64,000 bases of DNA from Bacillaceae bacterium (GTDB lineage: Bacteria; Bacillota; Bacilli; JACDOE01): positions 1 through 64,000 of the forward strand of contig JACDOE010000005.1 in the NCBI GenBank assembly GCA_017656255.1, written 5' to 3'. A program made the position numbers and the translations under genes. Under the pieces are notes generated by a model. The model saw nothing but the letters and a program-made list of their open reading frames with translations, made no database searches and was not told the DNA's origin. This document shows, piece by piece, positions 50,272-59,272 of the stretch. How positions within the stretch are numbered: position 1 is the first letter of the stretch; every line of letters begins with the position of its first letter.

Positions 50272-50308
50272 CAATGAACCGTTAAAATGTAGAACCATTC
50301 AGACTGAT

Positions 50309-50341
50309 CAGACTGATAACAGGCGTCGATCAGTCTGTTAT
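50309..50341 (+). terminator. Probable terminator after dctM
   Basis: CAGACTGAT (50309-50317; a second copy starts at 50300) pairs with ATCAGTCTG (50329-50337), followed by TTATT. The T tract is short. Confidence 0.55.
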
Positions 50342-50351
50342 TGGATCAAAA

Positions 50352-50366
50352 TTGGATCCAGTATCC
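50352..50366. promoter_or_regulatory. GntR-type operator 1 (TTGGATCCAGTATCC)
   Basis: One of three copies of TTGGAT-N5-ATCC in the window (others at 53452 and 55080). It lies 28 bp before the DASS transporter start, so it probably controls that gene through the GntR protein encoded at 53.5 kb. Confidence 0.7.
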
Positions 50367-50393
50367 CGTGGGAATGGTATCAGGAGGAAACCT

Positions 50394-51842
50394 ATGAACA
50401 GTCAACCAGCTGTTAATACAACTCCCGGTGTTAAACAGGAAAAAAGTTATATTAAGATCATCACAGCGGTTCTCATATCCCTGATGGTATTCGTTGCCGT
50501 CTTCGCAGGTCTTTCCGGAAAGATGGAATATGAACCGCGCATGACCCTGGCGATAACAGCCTTTGCGATCATGATGTGGGTGCTTGAACCGCTCCCTTTT
50601 TCCATGACTGCCATCATTGTCATGGTGTTATTGCCGGTATCGGGTGCGGTTTCCATTGACCTGGTTTTATCCGGTTTTTCGTCTCCGGCCATCTTTCTGA
50701 TCATAGCGGGGATGATGCTGGCCGCAGGGGTGGACCAGACCGCACTGGGAAAGAGGCTGGCCTATTACCTGTTGTATAAAGTGGGAGATAAACGGGGAGG
50801 AGTCCTGGGTGGGCTTATTCTGATCCCACAGATCATGGCTGTCTTTATTCCGGCGGCAGCGGTTCGCACGACTATGCTGCTGCCGATTGCCCATTCGGTT
50901 CTGAAAATCCTCGGGATTAAGCGGCATGATCAAAGCGGAAGGCAATTAATGATGGGGGTGGCCGTGGGGACAAGTATCAGCGGTACAGCTATCTTGCCGG
51001 CAGCCATCGGAAATGTTATCACCGTCGATTTAATCCAGTATTATCTGGATGAAACGGTGACCTATATCGATTGGTTGTTGATCGCGTTGCCGATCTGGGT
51101 CTTGTTGATACCACTGACGTGGTGGGTTCTATATCGCGCCTATCCATCCCCTGAACCGGATGGTAAGTTGAAAGAAGAGATGCAAAAAATCCTGCAAGAG
51201 CTGGGACCGATTTCGTCCGAGGAAAAAAGAACGATCTTGATCCTGTTCGCTGTTTTTGTGATGTGGTTGCTGGAAGGTATTCACGGATGGCCACCGGTCA
51301 TCCCGGCCTTGATCGGTGCTATCCTGATGGCACTCCCTCGCATCGGCATCACCGGTTGGGAAAAGTTGCTACAAATTAAATTCGGTCCGCTTATCCTGCT
51401 GGGCCTAACACTGTCAATGGGGCGGGCATTATATGAGTCAGGGGCCATTTCCTATCTGTCGAAATGGCTGGAAAACGATTTGACCATGTATCTGTTTTCC
51501 AATCCGTTACTGGCTGTCCTGACAGTAGCCGTTTTAACCCAGTTGATTCATAAAGTGACGTCCAATGTATCAACGGCTGTCATTTCATCGGTACCGGTCG
51601 TCATGGCGCTGTCATCTCATGCACCGGATTCCCCGGCCCTTTTGCTGGCGGTTGTCGCCGGGATGACCTGTCTATTTGGATTTGTCATTGTAGTCGAAAC
51701 GATTCCCAATGTACTGGTCCATGGGACCGGGTGGATATCCCAACGGGATTTTCTGAAAACGGGCCTGTGGCTCACGCTGATTACACTCGCATTAACGGCA
51801 CTGATGGCCGTCACCTGGTGGCCCTGGCTGGGACTGATGTAA
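50394..51842 (+). CDS. DASS/SLC13 family anion:sodium symporter (dicarboxylate transporter)
   Basis: 482 residues and about 12 helices. AIMMWVLEPLPFSMTAIIVMVLLPVSG is the first DASS block. GTSISGTAILPAAIGNVITVDL sits at the substrate SNT-like site, and HKVTSNVSTAVISSVPVVMAL is the second repeat. Relatives take up succinate, malate, citrate or sulfate. With CoA-ligase and lyase genes behind it, an organic C4-C5 diacid is likely. The ATG at 50394 has aggagg upstream. It has its own GntR operator, and the flavoprotein gene follows after 18 bp. Confidence 0.88.
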   Translation: MNSQPAVNTTPGVKQEKSYIKIITAVLISLMVFVAVFAGLSGKMEYEPRMTLAITAFAIMMWVLEPLPFSMTAIIVMVLLPVSGAVSIDLVLSGFSSPAIFLIIAGMMLAAGVDQTALGKRLAYYLLYKVGDKRGGVLGGLILIPQIMAVFIPAAAVRTTMLLPIAHSVLKILGIKRHDQSGRQLMMGVAVGTSISGTAILPAAIGNVITVDLIQYYLDETVTYIDWLLIALPIWVLLIPLTWWVLYRAYPSPEPDGKLKEEMQKILQELGPISSEEKRTILILFAVFVMWLLEGIHGWPPVIPALIGAILMALPRIGITGWEKLLQIKFGPLILLGLTLSMGRALYESGAISYLSKWLENDLTMYLFSNPLLAVLTVAVLTQLIHKVTSNVSTAVISSVPVVMALSSHAPDSPALLLAVVAGMTCLFGFVIVVETIPNVLVHGTGWISQRDFLKTGLWLTLITLALTALMAVTWWPWLGLM

Positions 51843-51860
51843 AACAGGAGGTTTTTTGTC

Positions 51861-53417
51861 ATGGTTGAAAGTATCACGGCAGACGTGGACGTTCTGGTTA
51901 TCGGAGGCGGACAGGCAGCATTAAGAGCTGCCATTGAAGCAAAAAAGCAGGGGACCCGTGTCGCGATGGCTGCGAGAGGAAAAATCGGAATGGGGGGCTC
52001 TTCCGCTATTTCCGATGGCATCCATTCCGCTATTTTTCACCCGGAGGATTCACCCGATAAATTCTGGCAGGATATGATACGGGGAGGACGGGAACTTGGG
52101 AATGCGGCTTTACTCAAGATTATCGCAGAAGAATGTACAGACCGTGTCGCGGAACTGAAAGACATTTTCGGCGTGGAATACTACCAGGAGAAAGAAGTGT
52201 CTACCCCCGGCCATTCCTATCCCCGGCGGATCTACGCAGAAGGTGGAAAAGGCGGTCGCGTCATCCGCAAATTACGCCGGTATGCCGAAGAGCAGGGGAT
52301 TCAATTTTATGAAAAAGTATGGGCCGTAGATCTGCTGCAGGAAGGCGACCGGATTCAAGGAGCCGTATTTCTGGCAGAAGACCGGATCCTGGTAATTCGG
52401 GCCGGAAGTACGATTCTTGCTACAGGTGGAACCGGCGGACTGTATGATCATTCGGACAATCCCCGGGATGTGACGGGAGAAGGGACGGGCATGGCACTCC
52501 GGTACGGAGCAAAGGTTCAGGATATGGAATTTGTCCAGTTTTATCCTTACCGGCTGGTCGAACCTGTCAACATGGATGTCTACACCAAGATATTCGGCAA
52601 GGGAGCTGTCATGCTCAATAGCCAGGGTGAACGGTTCATGGATCCGTTCCCGAAAAAAGAGCTGGAGACCCGGGATATCCTCTGTTATGAAATGTATAAA
52701 CAGGGGGATGTTTATCTGGATGTATCCCACGTACCGGAAGATGTGATTCGGGAAAGCAGTCCGCAACTGGACCGCCTTTTACGCAAGGGATATGATGGTC
52801 CGTTGAAAATGAGCCCCGTGGAACATTATTCCCTCGGCGGGATTAAGGTGGATGACTATGGAAGAACCGGTGTTCCCGGATTGTTCGCCTGCGGGGAATG
52901 CACGGGAGGGATTCACGGTGCCAATCGTCTGGGTGGCGGATCGTTGACGGAATCGCTGGTGTTTGGGACGCGCACCGGATATATGGCGGCGATGGAGGCA
53001 GATGCGGATCTGGCAGACCGCCAGGGAGTAAAAACGATTGATCCTGAAAAGTTTGATCCCGAGACATTCAGGAGCCGATGGGAGTCCGAAACGTTTCAAA
53101 CGATCCGGCGCAACCTGAAAGCCTGGATGTGGACCCATTGTGGTATCGAAAGGCATTTAAATGGTCTGGAACAGCTGGATCAGAATTTGAACCAAATAAT
53201 GAAACAGCTTGAACCCGACACATCACTGGCCGATCAACTGATGGCAGACATGATTCAGGTTTCACGGGCAACCGTGACGGCTGCCCTGATGAGGAAAGAA
53301 AGCAGGGGGGCTCATAGACGGGCAGACGCACCGGATACCCGTTCGGAATGGAAGGGTAACATTGTGTTTGACAGGGAACAAACCCGATTTTATCCGGTGG
53401 AAAGTGACATATCATAA
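51861..53417 (+). CDS. FAD-dependent fumarate reductase/succinate dehydrogenase-like flavoprotein
   Basis: 518 residues. The FAD Rossmann motif is DVLVIGGGQAALRAAIEAKKQG near residue 9, the GGSSAISDG loop near 48, RIYAEGGKGGRVI near 115, and GVPGLFACGECTGGIHGANRLGGGSLTESLVFG near 350 holds the conserved His/Arg region of the family. It is shorter than SdhA and has no linked Fe-S subunit. It could oxidise or reduce a dicarboxylate in the cytoplasm using another electron carrier. L-aspartate oxidase is less likely in this context. It follows the transporter in the GntR-controlled cluster. Confidence 0.85.
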   Translation: MVESITADVDVLVIGGGQAALRAAIEAKKQGTRVAMAARGKIGMGGSSAISDGIHSAIFHPEDSPDKFWQDMIRGGRELGNAALLKIIAEECTDRVAELKDIFGVEYYQEKEVSTPGHSYPRRIYAEGGKGGRVIRKLRRYAEEQGIQFYEKVWAVDLLQEGDRIQGAVFLAEDRILVIRAGSTILATGGTGGLYDHSDNPRDVTGEGTGMALRYGAKVQDMEFVQFYPYRLVEPVNMDVYTKIFGKGAVMLNSQGERFMDPFPKKELETRDILCYEMYKQGDVYLDVSHVPEDVIRESSPQLDRLLRKGYDGPLKMSPVEHYSLGGIKVDDYGRTGVPGLFACGECTGGIHGANRLGGGSLTESLVFGTRTGYMAAMEADADLADRQGVKTIDPEKFDPETFRSRWESETFQTIRRNLKAWMWTHCGIERHLNGLEQLDQNLNQIMKQLEPDTSLADQLMADMIQVSRATVTAALMRKESRGAHRRADAPDTRSEWKGNIVFDREQTRFYPVESDIS

Positions 53418-53451
53418 TTAAATGGGGAAAATGAAGACTGGACTTTTTGGA

Positions 53452-53466
53452 TTGGATCCAATATCC
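53452..53466. promoter_or_regulatory. GntR-type operator 2 (TTGGATCCAATATCC)
   Basis: It lies 41 bp upstream of the gntR start, consistent with autoregulation. Same TTGGAT-N5-ATCC core as the sites at 50352 and 55080. Confidence 0.7.
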
Positions 53467-53506
53467 TGAATACAAAGCCAGATGATAGAAAGGAATCGAG
53501 ACAAGG

Positions 53507-54166
53507 GTGAGTCAAAAAATGGATCTAAAAATTGAAGATCGGGATACGTTACATTTAAAAGTCTGCCGGGTACTCAGGGAAGCGATTCTTCGCGGCGAAT
53601 TCAAACCGGGACAACGACTGGTGCAGGAAGAACTGGCCAACTCGCTGGGTGTCAGTCGCATGCCCGTGAGAGAAGCGCTTCGCAAACTGGAATCGGAAGG
53701 TCTGGTGTCAATCGAACCCCATCGCGGGGCCGTCGTCAAATCATTAACCGTGGAAGATGTTAAAGAAATCTATGTCCTCCGATCCCAGTTTGAAAAAATG
53801 GCCGTGGAAAAAAGCGTGGAACGTATGGGAAAAGAAGACATCCAGGCACTCGAAAATGTGATGGAAGAAATGAAACGGGCCGAAGATGCCGAGGAATTTA
53901 TCGAGAAAAACATTCAATTTCACCGGCTTCTGGTAAAACGTTGCCCCTGGAATCGTCTGCTCTCATTTATTGAAACCCTGTGGAACGGGTTTCCCCAGCA
54001 GACTCCCCATCTTATCTCCGGACAGATTGAAAAGTCCAATGAAGAACATACACAGATCCTGGAGGCGGTCAAAGCGGGCCGGGCGGCAGAGGCTGCAGAA
54101 CTTGTATCAGAGCACATTAAACGCACCGGAGATGCCCTCGTAGAAAGATTGCAGTCGGGAGAATAG
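53507..54166 (+). CDS. GntR-family transcriptional regulator (FCD/FadR subfamily)
   Basis: 219 residues. An N-terminal winged helix (about 10-75) has REAILRGEFKPGQRLVQEELANSLGVSRMPVREALRKLESEGLV, the exact GntR signature. The C-terminal FCD helical domain carries the metal/ligand residues (EIYVLRSQFEKMAVE, then HRLLVKR and H near residues 196-206). FCD regulators usually bind organic acids. Three identical-type operators nearby, one before its own gene, mark its likely regulon. The GTG at 53507 is used; the ATG at 53519 with agggtg upstream is equally possible. Confidence 0.9.
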   Translation: MSQKMDLKIEDRDTLHLKVCRVLREAILRGEFKPGQRLVQEELANSLGVSRMPVREALRKLESEGLVSIEPHRGAVVKSLTVEDVKEIYVLRSQFEKMAVEKSVERMGKEDIQALENVMEEMKRAEDAEEFIEKNIQFHRLLVKRCPWNRLLSFIETLWNGFPQQTPHLISGQIEKSNEEHTQILEAVKAGRAAEAAELVSEHIKRTGDALVERLQSGE

Positions 54167-54196
54167 CAGAAGAACAGAAAGGAGTTTGCACAGCCT

Positions 54197-55063
54197 ATGT
54201 CACTGTATCGATCCTGGATGTTTGTTCCGGGTAATCAACCGAGAAGACTGGAAAAAGTGAAAGAACTGGAGGCGGACGTGATCATCTATGATCTGGAAGA
54301 TTCCGTCTCTGCTGCCGGGAAAGAAGAGGCGAGAAACCTGGTCGCAGAGGCCCTCAATCATAACAGGGAGAAAAGCAATTATGTGAGGATCAATGACGTC
54401 TCTACTTCCTGGTTTGTTGATGATGTGTTTGAACTGGCCGTGGACACAGTTAACGGGTTTATGCTTCCCAAGGCGGAAAAAGCGGACCAGATTCAGTATC
54501 TCGATCATCTTCTCACGGAACTGGAACGAAAGCGAAATCTGGATCCCGGTTCCATTGCCATTGTTCCGCTGATCGAATCGGCAGCCGGACTGTTTCACGC
54601 CTATGAGGTTGCAATGGCGAGCGGCCGCGTCCAACGGCTGGCTTTTGGGTCCGTTGATTATGCCCTTGATATTAATGCCGAATTAACCCGGGAAGGAAAA
54701 GAACTCCTGTATGCCCGTTCGCAACTGGTGGTCGTTTCGCGGGCAGCTGGGATTGAACCGCCCGTTGATGCCGTCTATATGCATGTGAAAGATCAGGATG
54801 GCTTAAAAAAAGAAGCCGAGATGGTCAAACAGCTGGGGTATGAAGGGAAACTCTGCATCCACCCCGCCCAGCTTCCGGTCGTCAATGAGATGTTTGCCCC
54901 AACACCGGAGGAAATAGCGGAGGCCCGGGAGATTGTCAGCGCCTATGAACAAGCGGTCGCTTCCGGAAAGGGAGCAGTTGAGGTGCATGGCAAGATGGTG
55001 GATTTACCGGTGGTGGAAAAAGCGAAAAAGATCATGGAACGAGCGGCAAAACTGGGTTACTAA
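54197..55063 (+). CDS. HpcH/HpaI aldolase-family CoA-ester lyase (CitE-like; citramalyl-/malyl-CoA lyase)
   Basis: 288 residues of the CitE-like family. YRSWMFVPGNQPRRLEKVKELEADVIIYDLEDSVSAAGKEEAR is the N-terminal block with conserved Asp/Glu. VPLIESAAGLFHAYEVA carries the metal Glu, FGSVDYALDINAEL the metal Asp, and GKLCIHPAQLPVVNEMF ends the barrel. Free-standing members cleave malyl-CoA (to acetyl-CoA and glyoxylate) or citramalyl-CoA (to acetyl-CoA and pyruvate). The SucCD-like ligase genes directly after it would make such a CoA ester. The size is typical. Confidence 0.88.
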   Translation: MSLYRSWMFVPGNQPRRLEKVKELEADVIIYDLEDSVSAAGKEEARNLVAEALNHNREKSNYVRINDVSTSWFVDDVFELAVDTVNGFMLPKAEKADQIQYLDHLLTELERKRNLDPGSIAIVPLIESAAGLFHAYEVAMASGRVQRLAFGSVDYALDINAELTREGKELLYARSQLVVVSRAAGIEPPVDAVYMHVKDQDGLKKEAEMVKQLGYEGKLCIHPAQLPVVNEMFAPTPEEIAEAREIVSAYEQAVASGKGAVEVHGKMVDLPVVEKAKKIMERAAKLGY

Positions 55064-55079
55064 AATTTTTACTTAAATT

Positions 55080-55094
55080 TTGGATCCCGTATCC
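55080..55094. promoter_or_regulatory. GntR-type operator 3 (TTGGATCCCGTATCC)
   Basis: The most symmetric copy: TTGGAT-CCCGT-ATCCAA. It lies 30 bp before the CoA-ligase beta start, inside the cluster, suggesting a second regulated promoter for the genes from here to the fumarase. Confidence 0.7.
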
Positions 55095-55124
55095 AATCTG
55101 CTTAACAAAAGGAGGAGAAACACC

Positions 55125-56342
55125 GTGGGGAAAATACTCGAAAACCACAGTAAACAATTGATTCGTCAAAACGGTGTGCCGGCGCCGGAAAGCTGGACGG
55201 TTTCTTCAGCGGAAGAAGCTTATGGCGTTGTCAGTAAAGTGGGGAAACCGGTTGTACTCAAGGCCCTGGTACCCGTTGGAAAAAGGGGGAAAGCAGGCGC
55301 GATCAAGTTTGCCGATACCCCTGAAGAAGCCAGAGAGATGACGGAAACCCTGTTGAACATGACCGTTCGCCATTTTCCGGTTGAAAACGTACTGGTAGAA
55401 GAAAAGCTGGATATCGCGGAAGAGTGGTATGTTTCCATCACCCTCGACAAAAACAGGCAACTCCCCGTCATCATTGCGACCACAGAAGGTGGTGTGGAAG
55501 TGGAAGAACTTGTTCGCCAGCGTCCGGAAAAAGTGGCCATGGTCCATGTCGATCCGTTTATGGGGTTGATGCCCTATCAGGCGAAAGAAATCTGGAGCGG
55601 TCTCGGATTGAGTGGCAAACCGCTTGTTCAAGCTACTGCCATTTTAGGAAAACTGTATGAGATCTTTATCAAATATGATGCCTATATTTTAGAAATCAAC
55701 CCGCTTGTCCTGACGCAGGAAGGAAAAGTCATGGCAGCGGCATCCGTCATGGGCGTGGATGATACGGCACTCTACCGCCAGCCGGAGCTGGAAGGCATGG
55801 TGGAAGTGGGAAGTGAACGGTTCTGGCGCCCGCTGACTCAACTGGAAAAGGATATGATAGCCGTCAATGATGCCGATTACCGGGGAACAGCCCGCTATAC
55901 CGAAATGGAGGGCGGCGATATCGGATTTATGTGCGGCGGTGGCGGAGGCAGCCTACTCAGCTTTGATGCGCTGGTCAAACTGGGTGGAAAACCAGCCAAC
56001 TACACGGAAACCGGTGGCAATCCTCCCGAAGAAAAGGTTTACGGATTAACCCGCGGTATCCTGTCCAAAGAGGGTGTGAAAGGCCTGTACGTGGCACATA
56101 ACATCACCAACAATACGCAGATTGATGTGATGGCCCGTGGTATTGTCAAAGCCGTCAAGGAAATGGGAATCGACCCGGAACAATTCCCGATTGTCGTGCG
56201 GGAAGCGGGTGTCAACGATGCAGAAGGGAAGCGAATATTTGAAGAAGCGGGCATTACGTATTACGGAGAAGAAGTGACCATTGAACAGGCCGCAGCCAAA
56301 ATGATCGAGAGAATGAAGGAGGTCTACGCATGTCAATCTTAA
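55125..56342 (+). CDS. Succinyl-CoA synthetase-like beta subunit (ATP-grasp; malate/citramalate-CoA ligase MtkA-like)
   Basis: 405 residues. The ATP-grasp fold is shown by HSKQLIRQNGVPAPESWTVSSAEEA at the start, VLVEEKLDIAEEWYVSITLDKNRQLPVI in the middle and YILEINPLVLTQEGKVMAAASVMGVDD. The C-terminal ligase domain has FMCGGGGGSLLSFDALVKLGGKPANYTETGGNP, where SucC has NGAGLAMATMD...G-x-P-A-N-F-L-D-x-G-G. It forms a ligase with the next gene and overlaps it by 13 bases. The substrate may be malate, citramalate, itaconate or succinate. The GTG at 55125 follows aaaggaggag. Confidence 0.87.
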   Translation: MGKILENHSKQLIRQNGVPAPESWTVSSAEEAYGVVSKVGKPVVLKALVPVGKRGKAGAIKFADTPEEAREMTETLLNMTVRHFPVENVLVEEKLDIAEEWYVSITLDKNRQLPVIIATTEGGVEVEELVRQRPEKVAMVHVDPFMGLMPYQAKEIWSGLGLSGKPLVQATAILGKLYEIFIKYDAYILEINPLVLTQEGKVMAAASVMGVDDTALYRQPELEGMVEVGSERFWRPLTQLEKDMIAVNDADYRGTARYTEMEGGDIGFMCGGGGGSLLSFDALVKLGGKPANYTETGGNPPEEKVYGLTRGILSKEGVKGLYVAHNITNNTQIDVMARGIVKAVKEMGIDPEQFPIVVREAGVNDAEGKRIFEEAGITYYGEEVTIEQAAAKMIERMKEVYACQS

Positions 56343-57244
56343 TCGGAAAAGAGTCACGCATCGTGATCCAGGGAATTACCGGACGAGAAGCTGCCATGAT
56401 TACCCGTCATACCCTGGACTATGGCACGCCGGTACTGGCCGGGGTGACGCCGGGAAAAAAGGGACAGGATGTGCATGGAGTACCGGTCTATGATACGGTC
56501 CGGGAAGCCGTTGAGAAGCACGGCGTCAATACCAGTGTCGTGGTTGTACCGCCGGCGTTCGCCCTGGATGCCGTCCTGGAATCGATCGGCAACGGCATTA
56601 ACGTCATCGTGGTCACCACGGAAAACATCCCCCAGATGGATGTCATTAAAATGCTGGCCGTTGCCCGAAAAGAAGGCGTTCATATCATCGGCCCCAATAC
56701 CGTCGGCATGATTGATCCAGGAAATCGGATCAAACTTGGGTCTATTGGAGGGGACAATCCGGAAAGATGTTTTGTGCCGGGTCGTGTCGGTGTGATTTCA
56801 CGCAGCGGTGGCATGACGGCTGAAACCTCCTGGATGGTGAAACGGGCCGGTTTTGGTGTCTCAACCAGTATTGGCATCGGGGGCGACAGCCTGATCGGGA
56901 CCAATATCAAAGATTTGCTGGAGCTTTTTGAACAGGATCCGGATACCGAAGCCGTCGTAACGTTTTCCGAACCCGGGACCTCTTTTGAAGAAGAAGCGGC
57001 CGAATTTGTGAAAAACGGCGGATTTACCAAGCCGTTGATTTCCTACGTAGCCGGCCGGTTTACGGAATCGATGCCGGAAGGGACCGTGTTCGGCCATGCC
57101 GGTGCGATGATCTCCGGCGACCACGGACGTCCTTCCGTCAAGATGAAAAAGTTGCAGGAAGCGGGTGCTCATGTGGTCGATCAGTATGATGATATGATCG
57201 ACGTCTTGCGTGATGTTCTGGGTGAGAAAGTGAGGGGAGCTTAA
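56330..57244 (+). CDS. Succinyl-CoA synthetase-like alpha subunit (MtkB-like)
   Basis: 304 residues. ESRIVIQGITGREAAMITRHTLDYGTPVLAGVTPGKKGQ is the CoA-binding start of the SucD family. GRVGVISRSGGMTAETSWMVKRAGFGVSTSIGIGGD holds the CoA site, and the phospho-His lies in FGHAGAMISGDHG near residue 246. With the preceding beta subunit it makes an acyl-CoA from a diacid using ATP or GTP. Its separation from a normal TCA sucCD and its position next to a CitE-like lyase argue for a malyl-/citramalyl-CoA pathway. Confidence 0.88.
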   Translation: MSILIGKESRIVIQGITGREAAMITRHTLDYGTPVLAGVTPGKKGQDVHGVPVYDTVREAVEKHGVNTSVVVVPPAFALDAVLESIGNGINVIVVTTENIPQMDVIKMLAVARKEGVHIIGPNTVGMIDPGNRIKLGSIGGDNPERCFVPGRVGVISRSGGMTAETSWMVKRAGFGVSTSIGIGGDSLIGTNIKDLLELFEQDPDTEAVVTFSEPGTSFEEEAAEFVKNGGFTKPLISYVAGRFTESMPEGTVFGHAGAMISGDHGRPSVKMKKLQEAGAHVVDQYDDMIDVLRDVLGEKVRGA

Positions 57245-58603
57245 ATGGGATTAAGTCATGAACTGGCCCGTTTTATCGCCAATACCGATTATCAGGATTT
57301 GCCGCCGGATGTGGTTGAGTTTACGAAACTGTGCATGCTCGACTGGCTCGGTTCCGCCATCGCCGGAGCCGAGAAAGAGCCGGTGCAGAAAATCTATGAG
57401 ATGGTCACGGAAATCGGGGGAGCTCCCCAGGCCACTCTGGTGCCGGGAGGAAAGTCTTCCGTTATCGGGGCCTCCATGGTAAATGGGGCAGCCAGCCACG
57501 TGGTGGAACTGGACGATATTCACAAAGCATCGATTATTCATGCCGCAACCGTCGTCGTCCCGGCAGCCCTGGCTGTTGCCGAATGGAAGAAAAAGAGCGG
57601 AAAGGATTTGATCACCGCCGTAGCCATCGGCTATGATGTGGCGTTTCGCGTCGGAGAAGCGGTCTCCCCTTCTCACTATTTCTTCTGGCACAACACAGCG
57701 ACATGCGGCACATTCGGGGCGGCAGCCGCTGTGGCCTATTTGCTCGATTTAAATGAGGAACAGATTGTGAACGCGCTTGGCAGTGCCGGTACCCAGGCAG
57801 CAGGATTATGGGAATTTATTGAAGACGGTGCGATGTCCAAGCAACTTCACCCCGGAAAAGCGGCGATGAACGGAACGATTGCTGCCCTGCTTGCCGAAAA
57901 AGGGTTTACCGGTGCGCAGAAGATTCTTGAAGGCCGGCGTGGTTTTTTCAATGCCATGTCCGACAACCCTGATCCCACCCGCATCACAGATGAACTGGGT
58001 GAGCGTTTTAAAATCACAGAGAACTCTTTTAAAATTCATGCTTCCTGCCGTCATACCCATCATATCATCGATCTCATTCTGGATATGCGCCGGGAAAACG
58101 GACTGCAGCCGGAGGAGATTGACCGGATTGACGTTAAAACCTATCAGGTTGTGTTAAATATTACGGATAATCCGGATCCGCAAACGGTTTACGCCTCCAA
58201 ATTCAGTGCCCAGTATTGCACGGCCCTGGCGGCTGTCAAAGGAAGTGCGGGATTGTCCGACTTTAACGAAACCGCACTGTGGGATAAAGAGATCCGGGAG
58301 ATGATGAAACGCGTCAACGTATCGGTTGATCCGGACATGGAAGCCGCTTATCCGGAAAAATGGGGTTCCATCGTTGACGTCACCCTGAAAAACGGAGACG
58401 TGATCACGAAACGAACCGATTATCCGAAGGGAGACCCGGAAAATCCGGTATCGGCGGAGGAGCTGTTGCAGAAATTTAAAGACCTGGCAGCCGGACTGGA
58501 TGATCAACAGGTAGATCTATTGGCAGACCGGATGATGAATGTGCAGGATCTCGAGGATGTTTCTCAATTTTTTGAAATCGAGCGTCAGGGAGGGAAAAGC
58601 TGA
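57245..58603 (+). CDS. MmgE/PrpD family protein
   Basis: 452 residues. The N-terminal helical MmgE/PrpD fold shows CMLDWLGSAIAGAEKEP, VNGAASHVVELDDIHKASIIHAATVVVPAALAVAE with the conserved D-D-x-H, and later GAMSKQLHPGKAAMNGTIAALLAEKGFTGA and HASCRHTHHIIDLIL. The family includes 2-methylcitrate dehydratase, cis-aconitate decarboxylase and iminodisuccinate epimerase, so it may dehydrate, decarboxylate or isomerise a di- or tricarboxylate here. It begins one base after the ligase alpha stop and overlaps the sdhC start by one base, so it is firmly in the operon. Confidence 0.87.
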   Translation: MGLSHELARFIANTDYQDLPPDVVEFTKLCMLDWLGSAIAGAEKEPVQKIYEMVTEIGGAPQATLVPGGKSSVIGASMVNGAASHVVELDDIHKASIIHAATVVVPAALAVAEWKKKSGKDLITAVAIGYDVAFRVGEAVSPSHYFFWHNTATCGTFGAAAAVAYLLDLNEEQIVNALGSAGTQAAGLWEFIEDGAMSKQLHPGKAAMNGTIAALLAEKGFTGAQKILEGRRGFFNAMSDNPDPTRITDELGERFKITENSFKIHASCRHTHHIIDLILDMRRENGLQPEEIDRIDVKTYQVVLNITDNPDPQTVYASKFSAQYCTALAAVKGSAGLSDFNETALWDKEIREMMKRVNVSVDPDMEAAYPEKWGSIVDVTLKNGDVITKRTDYPKGDPENPVSAEELLQKFKDLAAGLDDQQVDLLADRMMNVQDLEDVSQFFEIERQGGKS

Positions 58604-59244
58604 TGGCTGGCCAGCAAATCCAACCTGCTTATAATCAGGCGGACACCCGGCAGTTTATCCTGGGACGGCTTCATTCCCTGGCCGGGATCCTGCCACTGGG
58701 ACTGTTTCTGATCGAGCATCTTTATTCCAATCTGACGGCTGTACTGGGTGCCGACGCCTACAACAGACAGGTTCAGCTGCTTCAGAGCATTCCGTTTTTA
58801 GTTGTATTTGAAATACTGTTTATTTTCATCCCGTTGATTTATCATGCCGGCTACGGGATTCACCTGGCTTATCTGTCTAAAAACAATTCCTTTTCGTACC
58901 GCTATCCCCGCAACTGGATGTTTGTCCTGCAGCGGATCAGTGGCATCGTCACGTTGATTTTTGTGGTCTATCACGTCTGGGCTTTCCGGATTTCGAGTGT
59001 GGTGACGGGGATGGAAGTATCGTTTCAAACCGTTCAGGAACACCTGTCCAATCCGTTGATTTTGTTGTTCTATATCGCAGGGGTTCTGTCGACCACGTTT
59101 CACTTTTCCAATGGTTTGTGGGCCGGCCTGATTACCTGGGGGGTTACGGTCAGACCGGAAGCACAGCGCGTATCAGCACGGATAACGTTCGGACTGTTTG
59201 TGATTCTGGCCTTAACCGGCATCATCACGTTATTCGCATTTTAA
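58603..59244 (+). CDS. sdhC: Succinate dehydrogenase/fumarate reductase cytochrome b558 subunit
   Basis: 213 residues and five membrane helices, the Bacillus di-heme SdhC type. Candidate heme His residues are in GRLHSLAG, FLIEHLYSN, IYHAGYGIH, VVYHVWAF and TTFHFSNG. It anchors SdhAB in the membrane and passes electrons to or from menaquinone. The location inside a dicarboxylate operon is unusual, since sdhCAB normally stands alone; it may work on succinate or methylsuccinate made by this pathway. Confidence 0.9.
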   Translation: MAGQQIQPAYNQADTRQFILGRLHSLAGILPLGLFLIEHLYSNLTAVLGADAYNRQVQLLQSIPFLVVFEILFIFIPLIYHAGYGIHLAYLSKNNSFSYRYPRNWMFVLQRISGIVTLIFVVYHVWAFRISSVVTGMEVSFQTVQEHLSNPLILLFYIAGVLSTTFHFSNGLWAGLITWGVTVRPEAQRVSARITFGLFVILALTGIITLFAF

Positions 59245-59272
59245 CGATATTGAAGAAGGGGTGAGAACAAAC

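Noticed and set aside
51861-53417. L-aspartate oxidase (NadB)
   Set aside because: No nadA or nadC is nearby and the gene sits in a dicarboxylate cluster. The general fumarate-reductase-like call is safer.
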